Positions 8,252 through 16,625 are shown, numbered from the stretch's first letter. The stretch: DNA of 64,000 bases from Rossellomorea sp036867415 (GCF_036867415.1 NZ_JBAJHU010000004.1:186001-250000); one strand, 5' to 3'. Made by a program: numbers and translations. The notes: a model not told the origin generated them from the letters alone.

Positions 8252-9196
8252 CTATTCTCTTCTGTTCCGGCCGTCGATGAGTACAGGCTGGGCGAGGTAT
8301 TTGATTCTTTCCATGATTCTCGCTGCTTTCAGCTTTTCTTCTTCTCCACGCTGGGTGTAGGTCAAGTGATGCGTAAGTTCATCAAAGTTGAAGTTTGATG
8401 TGAAGAAAGTAGGGAGATTTTCAAGCATTCTGTACTGGAGGATGGTTCCGAGGATTTCATCCCTTCCCCAGCTCGACATCGTTTCAGCACCGATATCATC
8501 AAGCATCAGGACCGGTGCAGCTTTGACCGCTTCGAGTTTTTCGTTGAGAGAGTTATCTCCGAGAGACTGCTTGATTTCACGGAAAAACTCCGGCACGTAC
8601 ACAATCATGGAAGCCACTTTACTCTGAGCAAGTTCATTTGCAACCGCTCCGAGAATATAGGACTTCCCCACACCGAATTTTCCGTAGAAATAATATCCTT
8701 TCATCCGTTCTTCAGCTGAATAGTTTTCCACAAAGTTCTTCGCAAGACGCACAGCCTCCAATCTGCTTTTCGAATCAAGGTCGAGTGTAGAGAAGGAAGC
8801 TTGAAGAATATCTTTTGGTACATATAAGCTTTTAATCAGCTTTTGGGAACTTGTTCTTTCATCATGGACCACTTTTCTTGGGCACCGGTGATATTCGATA
8901 TCAATCGTGTTTCCACGGATGACCAAATGAGGGTCATACCCCTTCATCATATTCCGGCATTCCTGAAGAGAGGGGCAGTCCCTGCATTCCTTGCTTTGGG
9001 AAATATATTCATAAAGCTTCATCAGGCTTTCATTCACCATTTCCGATGTGACTTGATCACGATTCTTATTGATGAAGTCCCTTACATCCTGATTTTCCAG
9101 GATTTCTTTTTTCATTTTTTCATAGCGCTGCTGAAATGAATTCGATGCCGCCAGTTTTTTTAGGGTGTTATTAATTTTTTCCACTTTGTCATTCAC
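8252..9196 (-). CDS. dnaI: Primosomal helicase loader DnaI
   Basis: DnaI (314 residues) loads the replicative helicase DnaC at oriC and at restarting forks. The N-terminal helicase-binding domain carries a Cys/His zinc cluster (Cys71, Cys74, Cys80 and HRC at 103-105). The AAA+ domain has Walker A GKFGVGKS (172-179), Walker B VLMLDD (229-234) and sensor I TSN (266-268). It begins directly after the dnaB stop, so the two are translationally linked; DnaB, DnaD and DnaI act together in helicase loading. Confidence 0.97.
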   Translation of the reverse strand: MNDKVEKINNTLKKLAASNSFQQRYEKMKKEILENQDVRDFINKNRDQVTSEMVNESLMKLYEYISQSKECRDCPSLQECRNMMKGYDPHLVIRGNTIDIEYHRCPRKVVHDERTSSQKLIKSLYVPKDILQASFSTLDLDSKSRLEAVRLAKNFVENYSAEERMKGYYFYGKFGVGKSYILGAVANELAQSKVASMIVYVPEFFREIKQSLGDNSLNEKLEAVKAAPVLMLDDIGAETMSSWGRDEILGTILQYRMLENLPTFFTSNFNFDELTHHLTYTQRGEEEKLKAARIMERIKYLAQPVLIDGRNRRE

Positions 9197-10591
9197 CTAC
9201 TTCCTGAATTTTTTCAATTCCTCTTCAAGCTTTTTCTTTTCAGCTTCAAAGTCATAATCATCACTTTCTGAAGAAGCGGGTTTTTCATCCTTGCTTCCAC
9301 CCTCTTTGAACCAATCCGGGAGCTTTTCTGTCCGTACAGGTTTTCTTCTATTGGATTTGTTTTCTTTTTTCCCTTGTGCCCACTCGAGGTATTGCTGGTG
9401 CTCTTTCTTAGCAAGTTCCATTGCCTGCCCGGCTGTCTCCACTTTCTTACGCGCCCAGTGTGAAGCAATTTTTTCCATATACCCTTTTGTGAGCTTCATA
9501 TCCGTTTTCAAAAGGACATACTGAATGAGCACATTCATGACCCCGACCGGCAGTTTTTGTGACAGCAGTACTTCTTCGACAGCCTGCAGGTCTGATTTAG
9601 AAGGGCTGCTTCCGTTCGAGATATCCGAAAGAACGTCCTTCGGGGAAGTCGTTTCGAGATACTCCAGGAGTTCATCCTCCTTCGTTAACGGCTTGTCCGT
9701 TCTTTTTCCTTCCCGATTGGGAGAAATCCTGGGAGCTAAATCCGGCAGCTTATCCCCGGTTTGAAGCTGGTACCAGTCCCTCGCTGCTTTTCTCAGCATT
9801 TCGAGGTCGATTTCATCCTCCGAGTCCATGGAGCTCAAGATCAGATTCTTCATAGGCAAAGGATCGATTCCGTATAAATAACTCAGCTTCTTAACCGTTT
9901 CCTTCACCTTTATCGTGAAAGCTTTTCTCGGTACCATCACCTCTGACAGACCAGTGAGCAGCAGTTGAAAGTCAAAGTCCACCTCATCGAGAGGGAGCCC
10001 GGTACCGTTCTGATAGTGGATGAATTTCTTGCCAGCATCGGTTTCTGAATCAGCATTGGCATCATGATTCAGGAAATTGATGTTCTGTTCCGATGTAAAG
10101 ACGTCCTGAAATGAACGGGTGATATTACTGTATTGATCCATATCAACAGCCTGGTCGGTAAAGAATTGCTTTAGACGCATATAATGGGTACGTCCTATTT
10201 TCTGATACAGATATACATTCAGCATGCCGTCACGAAAGAAATTTTGAGGCAGAAGGGGGCTTTGCAGTTCATACACAAAGCTTCGTTCTCCTCCGCTTTT
10301 ATTTTCATAAACTTTTAATAGGCCGATTCCTTCAAGCTTCAACCTCGCTTCGTATACTTCCTGCAGATTTGCAGAGAGAACGTTCATTAAATGATAATGA
10401 GCAGATCCTGAGGACCAGAGCCTGTTTTCCTCCACTTCCCCCCATAGACTCATATATAAGCTGTAAGGAGCAGCACCGATCAGAGGCTGATAAAGGAATG
10501 TAATAATCTTGCGGTCATATTCCTGAAGCATCCCGTTAGTCGCTGCGATGTAGTGATCGATCGGCTGTATTTCATTCCAATGCTTCTTCAT
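9197..10591 (-). CDS. dnaB: Replication initiation/membrane attachment protein DnaB
   Basis: Firmicute DnaB (464 residues; not the E. coli DnaB helicase) is the primosome co-loader. The N-terminal DDBH1 domain shows KIITFLYQPLIGAAPYSLYMSLW (residues ~27-49), a hallmark of the family. A winged-helix region and a DDBH2 DNA-binding domain follow (about 295-400), then a long charged C-terminus ending FEAEKKKLEEELKKF. ATG 10591 gives the family start MKKHW; a TTG four codons upstream is too close to AAAGG. It abuts dnaI with no spacer. Confidence 0.96.
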   Translation of the reverse strand: MKKHWNEIQPIDHYIAATNGMLQEYDRKIITFLYQPLIGAAPYSLYMSLWGEVEENRLWSSGSAHYHLMNVLSANLQEVYEARLKLEGIGLLKVYENKSGGERSFVYELQSPLLPQNFFRDGMLNVYLYQKIGRTHYMRLKQFFTDQAVDMDQYSNITRSFQDVFTSEQNINFLNHDANADSETDAGKKFIHYQNGTGLPLDEVDFDFQLLLTGLSEVMVPRKAFTIKVKETVKKLSYLYGIDPLPMKNLILSSMDSEDEIDLEMLRKAARDWYQLQTGDKLPDLAPRISPNREGKRTDKPLTKEDELLEYLETTSPKDVLSDISNGSSPSKSDLQAVEEVLLSQKLPVGVMNVLIQYVLLKTDMKLTKGYMEKIASHWARKKVETAGQAMELAKKEHQQYLEWAQGKKENKSNRRKPVRTEKLPDWFKEGGSKDEKPASSESDDYDFEAEKKKLEEELKKFRK

Positions 10592-10621
10592 AGTCTGATT
10601 CAACCTTTCAAAAATAAATAA

Positions 10622-10655
10622 AGAGAAAAAGAGCTAAAGAATGTCTCTTCAGCTC
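10622..10655 (-). terminator. Hairpin between nrdR and dnaB
   Basis: GAGCTGAAGA/TCTTTAGCTC stem followed by TTTTTCTC on the minus strand. Probably partial, since dnaB has no obvious promoter in the short gap. Confidence 0.65.
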
Positions 10656-10661
10656 ACGACT

Positions 10662-11117
10662 TTACTCTTTTTTTATTAATTCTTTTAATTCGTCTATAAA
10701 TACATTGATATCCTTGAATTGTCGATAGACGGATGCAAAACGTACATACGCCACTTCGTCCACCATTGCAAGCTCGTCCATGACCATTTCGCCGATTTTC
10801 ACCGATTCAATTTCAGATGTTCCTTGATTTCTGAGTTCTTTTTCGATATCCAGCGAGATTTTTTCCAGGCGCTCAAGGGGGACGGGCCTCTTCTCACAGG
10901 CCTTGATCAACCCGCGAAGGATTTTTTCACGGCTGAATTCCTCACGAACTCCTTCCTTTTTCACGACAATCAGCGGGAGCTCCTCCACTTTTTCGAATGT
11001 CGTAAATCGGAAGTTGCATTCTTCGCATTCTCTCCGCCTTCTGATCGAGCGTCCTTCATCAGCGGGACGGGAATCGACTACGCGGGTCCCATTATGCTGG
11101 CATGACGGGCATTTCAT
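10662..11117 (-). CDS. nrdR: Transcriptional repressor NrdR
   Basis: NrdR (151 residues) represses ribonucleotide reductase genes according to the ATP/dATP state. The N-terminal zinc ribbon is intact (Cys3, Cys6, and the CEEC pair near 31-34) with RRRRECEECNFRFTTFE, the DNA-binding surface. The ATP-cone spans about 46-136, starting VVKKEGVREEFSREKIL. Length equals the family norm. It sits upstream of dnaB-dnaI as in B. subtilis, which couples dNTP control and replication genes on one strand. Confidence 0.97.
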   Translation of the reverse strand: MKCPSCQHNGTRVVDSRPADEGRSIRRRRECEECNFRFTTFEKVEELPLIVVKKEGVREEFSREKILRGLIKACEKRPVPLERLEKISLDIEKELRNQGTSEIESVKIGEMVMDELAMVDEVAYVRFASVYRQFKDINVFIDELKELIKKE

Positions 11118-11199
11118 ATTATCAGCTCCGTTTTAAATAACTATTACTTCAATCATATAAAAAAGCTGCCGCATACACAAGCATAATAAGGATTTACCG

Positions 11200-11580
11200 T
11201 TATTTTACCTTTGTCAATTGACTGCCAAGCGTTTGATAATAATGCCTGATCTGCGCTTTCAACACTGTGTATGTACCGAAAATCTTCCCTTTATCCGCAC
11301 TCACTTTGAAGTCGACAGCCGTTTCCAGGGGACGGACGGTGATTACGGTTGCAACGATAAACAGACGTGGAGTCCCGTTTTTCCGGACCGTGATCTCCCC
11401 TCGTTCCCTGGATTCCGAAATGACCTCGTACTCTGAAGACGAGAATAAGTCCAGTACGGCATTGAACGCAGCTCCATGCATCGATTTATAATACTCGGAA
11501 CGCAAGCCCGGATCATCATTCTGATCCGACGTTTCACATTCTGATTGAAATCTCTTAAACAAGGTTCGTAATCCACTCAT
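11200..11580 (-). CDS. Conserved hypothetical cytosolic protein (speD-nrdR interval)
   Basis: This 126-residue protein has no membrane segment or signal peptide. It combines a charged N-terminal helix (FKRFQSECETSDQNDDPGLRSEYYKSM) with alternating hydrophobic strands (EYEVISESRERGEITVRKNG, RLFIVATVITVRPLETAVDFKVSADKGKIFGTY), suggesting a small alpha/beta fold. A similar protein occurs at this place in several Bacillus genomes under the label cytosolic protein; its role is not known. GGGAGG lies before the ATG, and TAAAAT about 25 bases upstream is a possible -10 with a weak -35. Confidence 0.75.
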   Translation of the reverse strand: MSGLRTLFKRFQSECETSDQNDDPGLRSEYYKSMHGAAFNAVLDLFSSSEYEVISESRERGEITVRKNGTPRLFIVATVITVRPLETAVDFKVSADKGKIFGTYTVLKAQIRHYYQTLGSQLTKVK

Positions 11581-11682
11581 TTTCCTGCCTCCCTTTATAT
11601 ATCCTTATTTTACACGAAAAAGGCTGAGTTGAAAATTGAGGATTGAGAATGGCGGGGTTCATCCCTTTTGTCTCTAGTCATC

Positions 11683-11713
11683 AAAAAAGGGATGCACTGT
11701 CATGCATCCCTTT
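11683..11713 (-). terminator. speD terminator
   Basis: AAGGGATGCA/TGCATCCCTT stem with a 6-base loop and six U on the minus strand, after the speD stop. Confidence 0.85.
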
Positions 11714-11725
11714 ACGTTATCGCTA

Positions 11726-12106
11726 TTAAAGTGCTTGAGCCTGTGATTTCTTCACTTGGACAGGACCCATTCCCCTAGGCAGCTCGATTGTTTCACGAGT
11801 ATCCGCACCAAGAGCATCTGCAATATATTCAGCAGCAATATTAGGATCTAAATCACCGCACGTATATACATCAATACTTGCATAACCATGTTCAGGAAAA
11901 CTGTGAATGGTCAAATGCGATTCAGAGATGATCACAACTCCGCTCACACCTTGAGGAGCAAATTTATGAAAGGCTACCTCACGTACTTCAGCACCTGATT
12001 TCAGTGCAGCATCTACAAACGTTTTTTCAATTCCTACAACATCATTAAGCTTTTCGAAATCGCAACCCCATAGTTCCGAGATTACGTGACGACCCATTGT
12101 TTCCAT
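11726..12106 (-). CDS. speD: S-adenosylmethionine decarboxylase proenzyme
   Basis: This 126-residue proenzyme of the short prokaryotic AdoMetDC class cleaves itself between Glu62 and Ser63 (in IISESHLTIHSF) to form the pyruvoyl cofactor, then decarboxylates SAM to supply aminopropyl groups for spermidine. His68 and Cys83 (in YTCGD) are the expected catalytic helpers. Downstream of gapB as in B. subtilis. GGGGG nine bases before the ATG is the ribosome site. A ~150-base structured leader precedes it, unusually long for a monocistronic gene. Confidence 0.96.
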   Translation of the reverse strand: METMGRHVISELWGCDFEKLNDVVGIEKTFVDAALKSGAEVREVAFHKFAPQGVSGVVIISESHLTIHSFPEHGYASIDVYTCGDLDPNIAAEYIADALGADTRETIELPRGMGPVQVKKSQAQAL

Positions 12107-12260
12107 TGATCGTTTCCCCCTTTGACATAATTTTTTTCGTCAAAATGAACAAGTCCCTCGGCAAAATCTTAACTACCACGGGGGAAAGTTAGTCCGAAGA
12201 GGTCCTAACCCTTTAAGTAGCTAAATCAGTATTCATCTGCTTTTAAGAAGTTCACGAAAA
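12107..12260 (-). promoter_or_regulatory. Long structured speD leader
   Basis: The region between the predicted start site (about 12256) and the ATG holds a hairpin with GTTAG/CTAAC arms around 12211-12190. It also holds a C-rich CCCCC tract (around 12182) able to pair with the GGGGG ribosome site near 12118. That pairing could gate translation. Candidate cis-acting RNA; ligand unknown. Confidence 0.4.
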
Positions 12261-12262
12261 AT

Positions 12263-12291
12263 AGTATACTTTGTTTAATATTCTTTTGCAA
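12263..12291 (-). promoter_or_regulatory. SigA promoter of speD
   Basis: -35 TTGCAA (12291-12286), 17 bases, -10 TATACT (12268-12263) on the minus strand. Confidence 0.7.
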
Positions 12292-12373
12292 TAAAATTAT
12301 TAAAACTTTTTTGAAAGAAACCTCCTTGAATCCGCTGTTGATTTCTGTGCAAGACTCGCTTTGTCAGCCAGCA

Positions 12374-12404
12374 TAAAAGAAAGAACGCCCCCGGGAGGAC
12401 GTTC
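12374..12404 (-). terminator. gapB terminator
   Basis: GAACG...CGTTC stem with a GC-rich interior, followed by TTTCTTTTAT on the minus strand, beyond the gapB stop. Confidence 0.65.
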
Positions 12405-12436
12405 GATTGGTTTTCTTATTATTTTTGTTGGTTCTT

Positions 12437-13465
12437 TCAAACGTTCACTTCTGTTTTGACATCCATTTTGGCGGCGACATATTTTGCGAGGTCGACTACG
12501 CGGCAGGAGTAACCCCACTCATTGTCATACCATGCAAGCACTTTGACTTTGCGGTCCCCCATTACCATTGTGGATAATCCGTCGATGATGGCGGAATGAG
12601 GATTTGTATTGAAATCAATGGAAACTAACGGTTCGGTTGTATATTCGACAATTCCGTTCAGAGAACCTAATGAAGCTGTAATGAATGCCTCATTGATTTC
12701 TTCAGCTGTCACATCTCTTTTCACATCTACCACCAGGTCGACAAGCGACACGTTTGGAGTAGGTACGCGAAGGGCCATTCCGTGCAATTTGCCTTTTAAT
12801 TGAGGCAGTACGAGTGACAGCGCTTTCGCAGCTCCCGTTGTCGTAGGGATGATCGATTGACCGCATGCTCTCGCCCTTCTCAAGTCCTTGTGTGGATTAT
12901 CAATGTTCTTCTGATCATTTGTATAGGCATGGACTGTCGTCATCAGGCCGTTGTCGATTCCAAATTGTTCATCCAGCACTTTTGCTACAGGAGCCAGGCA
13001 GTTTGTCGTACAGGATGCATTTGAAATGATGTCGTGCTCTTCGATATTTAATGCGCTTTCATTTACACCCATGACAATGGTGATATCCTCATTTTTTCCT
13101 GGTGCTGTGAGGATGACTTTCTTGGCGCCGGCTTCCAGGTGAAGACTTGCTTTATCCTTGGAATTAAATTTACCTGTTGCCTCGATTACAATATCAATGC
13201 CCAGGGCTTTCCAAGGTAATGCTTTCGGATCGCGATCACTTAATAATTGAACTCTTTTCCCGTTTACGATAATGGCATTTTCTTCGGTCAGTACTTCGGC
13301 ATCGAATGTACCGTGATTTGTGTCATACTTAATCAGATGTGCCAGTGTGGTTGCTGGATAGCTTGCATTAATCGCAACAACCTCTAAGTTCTCTTCCATA
13401 ATCGCTTTTCTGAAAACCATTCTTCCAATGCGTCCAAAACCGTTAATCGCAATTTTCGCCTTCAT
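12437..13465 (-). CDS. gapB: Glyceraldehyde-3-phosphate dehydrogenase, gluconeogenic (GapB)
   Basis: This 342-residue GAPDH has catalytic Cys152 in SNASCTTNCLAP. After the second strand of the Rossmann fold the sequence reads AINAS where glycolytic GapA enzymes have VND; loss of that Asp is the known basis for NADP preference in GapB. The enzyme therefore likely runs toward glyceraldehyde-3-phosphate in gluconeogenesis. It is adjacent to speD as in B. subtilis. The promoter overlaps a perfect CcpN operator sequence, which agrees with repression when glucose is present. GAGGGGAG precedes the ATG. Confidence 0.95.
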   Translation of the reverse strand: MKAKIAINGFGRIGRMVFRKAIMEENLEVVAINASYPATTLAHLIKYDTNHGTFDAEVLTEENAIIVNGKRVQLLSDRDPKALPWKALGIDIVIEATGKFNSKDKASLHLEAGAKKVILTAPGKNEDITIVMGVNESALNIEEHDIISNASCTTNCLAPVAKVLDEQFGIDNGLMTTVHAYTNDQKNIDNPHKDLRRARACGQSIIPTTTGAAKALSLVLPQLKGKLHGMALRVPTPNVSLVDLVVDVKRDVTAEEINEAFITASLGSLNGIVEYTTEPLVSIDFNTNPHSAIIDGLSTMVMGDRKVKVLAWYDNEWGYSCRVVDLAKYVAAKMDVKTEVNV

Positions 13466-13487
13466 AAATCCGGCTCCCCTCTATATT

Positions 13488-13548
13488 AATGTTATACTTA
13501 TATGTTTATTAACTAAAAATAGTATAACATATTTAGAAAAATAGTTAA
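13488..13548 (-). promoter_or_regulatory. gapB promoter with CcpN-type operators
   Basis: -35 TTAACT (13548-13543), 16 bases, -10 TATACT (13526-13521) on the minus strand. TATGTTATACT (13531-13521) matches the CcpN consensus TRTGHYATAYW at every position and covers the -10. An inverted second copy AATGTTATACT (13488-13498, plus strand) has one mismatch. TTATTAACTA/TAGTTAATAA arms also flank the -10. Confidence 0.65.
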
Positions 13549-13651
13549 TAAGTAATTTGCTGATTTTAAATGTTTTATTATTCTGACAAATTATATTCTA
13601 CGTTCTTGTGAAAAATGATGTATAAAATACATAAATTCCACTTCAATACCA

Positions 13652-14277
13652 CTGTTGATTTCCGTGGAAGACTTCGCTTTCCGCGGGTGACCCGTGAGCC
13701 TCCCCGGCTTCGCCTGCGGGATAGAAAAGCGGAGGGGCTTTGCTCAGAAACGGGTGGCATAAGGCGAATCGGCCGCGAAGGCGTTCTTTGCCTTCTTGGC
13801 CGATTTGACATATGACATGTGCCTCTAAGCCCCGGAGCTGGACAATTAGAAAAGCGGAGGCGGCTCGCTCAGAGGCGACAAGCATAAGGCGAGCAAGCCG
13901 GAAAGGCGCTTTTTGCCTTTTTGGCTTGATTGACTTATGACCTCGAGCCTCTAGCCGCCGGAGCTGGACAATCAGAAAAGCGGAGGCGGCTCGCTCAGAG
14001 GCGACAAGCATAAGGCGAGCAAGCCGGAAAGGCCTTTTGCCTTTTTGTCTTGATTGACTTATGACCTCGAGCCTCTAGCCGCCGGAGCTGGACAATCAGA
14101 AAAGCGGAGGCGGCTCGCTCAGAGGCGACAAGCATAAGGCGAGCAAGCCGGAAAGGCGCTTTTTGCCTTTTTGGCTTGCTTGTCTTATGACCTCGAGCCT
14201 CTAGCCGCCGGAGCTGGACAGGTCTCACATAAGCCACTTCTCCCGCAGGAGTCTGCGTCTTCCACTCCAATCAACAG
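13652..14277. repeat. Composite inverted-end repeat with four tandem hairpin units
   Basis: The left end starts CTGTTGATTTCCGTGGAAGA and the right end finishes CACTCCAATCAACAG; read outward-in, the two ends are related inverted sequences of about 40 bp that both run into GCGGG. Between them are four hairpin units starting at 13733, 13858, 13984 and 14108 (periods 125, 126, 124). Units 2-4 are nearly identical; unit 1 is diverged. Each folds on itself with nested arms such as GGCGGCT/AGCCGCC, GAGGC/GCCTC, CATAAG/CTTATG and CAAGCC/GGCTTG. Open frames across it are short and repeat-derived. It fills the 980-bp gap between gapB and coaE. Confidence 0.9.
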
Positions 14278-14404
14278 CTGGATTTGCCTAAAAACATAAA
14301 TTAGTTTAACTCAATACTTTTCTTCAGTAAAACTTGAGCCTACAATTAGAATCCAACTGGGGAATATGTTCTCTAAGGATATTAATGAATCGCATTCAAG
14401 CACA

Positions 14405-14435
14405 TAAAAAACCGGCAGGGATGACCTGCCGGTTG
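14405..14435 (-). terminator. coaE terminator
   Basis: AACCGGCAGG/CCTGCCGGTT perfect stem with U-run on the minus strand. Confidence 0.85.
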
Positions 14436-14445
14436 TGGTTAAGTA

Positions 14446-15051
14446 TTATGGTCTTAGATTCCAGTCCTTTATTATCTGGTTGAGCTGTTTTTCAGTTTCT
14501 TCGATTGTTCCGTTGTTGTTGATGACGGCATCGGCGAGTCCGACTTTGTCTTTTAGCGGGAACTGGGAAGCGATTCGTGAAGATGCTTCTTGCTTGGTGA
14601 ATTGATTTCGTTTCATCAGCCTCGATAATTGCGTTTCTTCATCTACATATACGACGATTGTCCGGTCGACCATCCATGTCAGATCACTTTCATATAGAAG
14701 CGGAATGTCCATGATGATCGTGTTTTTCCCTGAATCTGCGGCTTGATCTTTCTCTGACAGCATCATGCCGCGTACGGCAGGATGAACGATGCCATTCAAT
14801 TTTCTTCTCATTTCTTCATTATGAAATACAATATTCCCTAGTTTTGCCCGGTCGATCGTTTCATTTTCTTCATGTAGAATGCCTTTGCCGAATCCCTCCA
14901 CAATCGCAAGGTAAGCCGGCTGCCCTGTCTCGACGACCTTCCGTGCCGCAAGATCGGCGTCTATAACCGTGTACCCTTTTTGATCGAGCATGTTTGAGAC
15001 GGTACTCTTGCCGCTAGCGATGCCGCCTGTCAATCCTAGAATAATTGCCAT
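14446..15051 (-). CDS. coaE: Dephospho-CoA kinase
   Basis: CoaE (201 residues) phosphorylates the 3'-hydroxyl of dephospho-CoA, the last step of coenzyme A synthesis. The P-loop GLTGGIASGKS occupies residues 6-16, followed by the DADLAARKVVE substrate motif and DIPLLYES. The lid region has the Arg-rich RLMKRNQFTKQEASSRIASQ. It is the last gene of polA-mutM-ytaF-coaE, 31 bases after ytaF, with AGAAAGGA before the ATG. Confidence 0.97.
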   Translation of the reverse strand: MAIILGLTGGIASGKSTVSNMLDQKGYTVIDADLAARKVVETGQPAYLAIVEGFGKGILHEENETIDRAKLGNIVFHNEEMRRKLNGIVHPAVRGMMLSEKDQAADSGKNTIIMDIPLLYESDLTWMVDRTIVVYVDEETQLSRLMKRNQFTKQEASSRIASQFPLKDKVGLADAVINNNGTIEETEKQLNQIIKDWNLRP

Positions 15052-15082
15052 ATGTCAGATCCTTTCTACATTGCCTTTTCGC

Positions 15083-15721
15083 TTAAAAACGCAGAATCCC
15101 TATAAGTATCAACAACACGCCCGGCAGGAACGAAACACGGTGAATCCATTTCAAATGCGAGAAGAATTGCCCCAATTTCAAGCCTGATGATAAGAAAACA
15201 AAGCTCATGCAGAGAATGGCCAGCGCCAGTAAAAGCGGGGAAAAATTCAGCAGGGCTGCACCGATCCCGGCTCCAAAAGCATCCAGTGACAGGGCAATTC
15301 CAAGCATGAACGCTTCAATTCCGGTAATCGTTCCCGACCTGTCAAAATCTGCAGTCAGTGGTCTCCTGAGTATCTGTATGACTAATCCGATGGACTTAAT
15401 TTCAAAGTTGATCAATGTTTTCTCTTCTGACGGGCTCACTTCCGCGTCTCTTTCAGGTCTGAAGAACTGATACAGGACTACGCCGCCTATCAAGACGAGG
15501 ATAAGCCCGCCGATCCGCCCTGCCCATACCGGGGATAAAATGGATTGAATCGTATCTCCTACCATCATGGCGGCAAGCAGCGAGCTTGCCGAGCAAATCG
15601 ATATGATAATGATTGATTTTAAAGGAATTTTCACTTTTCGTAATCCGTACGTTAAACCGGTACTAAAGCTGTCAAGACTTACCGCAAATGCAAGCAGTAA
15701 TAAGGCGAATGTTTCAGTCAT
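15083..15721 (-). CDS. ytaF: Sporulation membrane protein YtaF (MntP-like)
   Basis: This 212-residue protein has six predicted spans in two threefold repeats. Each half carries the acidic signature of the MntP/LysE-like fold: AVSLDSFSTGLTYG near residue 14 and ALSLDAFGAGIGAAL near 146. MntP exports manganese in E. coli; YtaF is a sporulation-associated paralogue with untested substrate. GGAGGG lies before the ATG. Located between coaE and mutM as in B. subtilis. Confidence 0.92.
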   Translation of the reverse strand: MTETFALLLLAFAVSLDSFSTGLTYGLRKVKIPLKSIIIISICSASSLLAAMMVGDTIQSILSPVWAGRIGGLILVLIGGVVLYQFFRPERDAEVSPSEEKTLINFEIKSIGLVIQILRRPLTADFDRSGTITGIEAFMLGIALSLDAFGAGIGAALLNFSPLLLALAILCMSFVFLSSGLKLGQFFSHLKWIHRVSFLPGVLLILIGILRF

Positions 15722-15797
15722 CTAAAAGCCCTCCCAAAAAATCATTACAATACTATATGGCAAGGGCTTATCAGATGTTAAATAACTTCAGGCTCAT

Positions 15798-16625
15798 TCA
15801 TGCTTTCTGGCAGCGGGGACAATAATGGGTCCCTCTTCCTGCCGAAACTTTTTTCTCGATCGGCGTCCCGCATTTTCTGCAGTCTTCATCTTTCCGGCTG
15901 TAGACATACAGGTTCTGCTGGAACATTCCCATTTGTCCCTGTGAATTCACGTAGGACCTGATCGTGCTGCCCCCCATCTCGACAGCCTCTTTCAACGTTT
16001 CGATAATGCATTTGTGAAGAATGGTGACTTCATTCTTCGTAAGCGACTTCGCTTTACGGTCTGGGTGGATACCGGCACGGAATAATGCCTCATCAACATA
16101 GATGTTCCCAAGACCCACCATGACGGTTTGGTCCAGCAGTGCAGCTTTGACGATCCGTTCGGTGCGTTTAAGCTTCTTCTGCAGGTAAGATACGGTGAAT
16201 TCTCTGTCAAAGGGTTCGGCTCCCAGTCCGATCAGCGGGCGATGGAGAAGTTCTTCCCCTTTTTTAAAAAGGTGCATCGTTCCGAATTTGCGGACATCCC
16301 GATATCTGAGCTCTGTACCGTCAGTAAAATGAAAGATGACATGGGTATGTTTTTCAATCGGTTCACTGCTCTCATACACCCCATATTTTCCTTCCATTCT
16401 CAAATGGGACACGAGGGACACTTCATTCATATAGAAAATCAGAAATTTCCCTCTCCGCCTCATTTCAAATATTTCCTGTCCTTGCAGACCATGAATGAAT
16501 TCTATGGTCTCTTCAGGATGCTTGATCATCTTTGGCCAGAAGACTGAGACTTCTTTTATCTTCTTTCCGATGACAAGGAGTTCAAGCGTCTTGCGGACCG
16601 TCTCGACTTCAGGAAGTTCAGGCAT
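15798..16625 (-). CDS. mutM: Formamidopyrimidine-DNA glycosylase
   Basis: Fpg (275 residues) excises 8-oxoguanine and formamidopyrimidines and cleaves the abasic site. The N-terminal PELPEVE supplies Pro and Glu for catalysis. A helix-two-turn-helix with GLGNIYVDEALF follows at about 168-179, and the C-terminal zinc finger CRKCG...CPRCQ is complete. GGAGGTG seven bases before the ATG. It is 23 bases downstream of polA, so damage recognition and gap filling are cotranscribed. Confidence 0.98.
   Translation of the reverse strand: MPELPEVETVRKTLELLVIGKKIKEVSVFWPKMIKHPEETIEFIHGLQGQEIFEMRRRGKFLIFYMNEVSLVSHLRMEGKYGVYESSEPIEKHTHVIFHFTDGTELRYRDVRKFGTMHLFKKGEELLHRPLIGLGAEPFDREFTVSYLQKKLKRTERIVKAALLDQTVMVGLGNIYVDEALFRAGIHPDRKAKSLTKNEVTILHKCIIETLKEAVEMGGSTIRSYVNSQGQMGMFQQNLYVYSRKDEDCRKCGTPIEKKVSAGRGTHYCPRCQKA

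Noticed and set aside
13578..14270. Minus-strand frames through the repeat array as coding
   Set aside because: They translate the repeats (RRLEARGHK-type), have no ribosome site and vary with each unit.
13652..14277. CRISPR array
   Set aside because: Unit length of about 125 bp with self-complementary interior, no short constant spacers, no cas genes.
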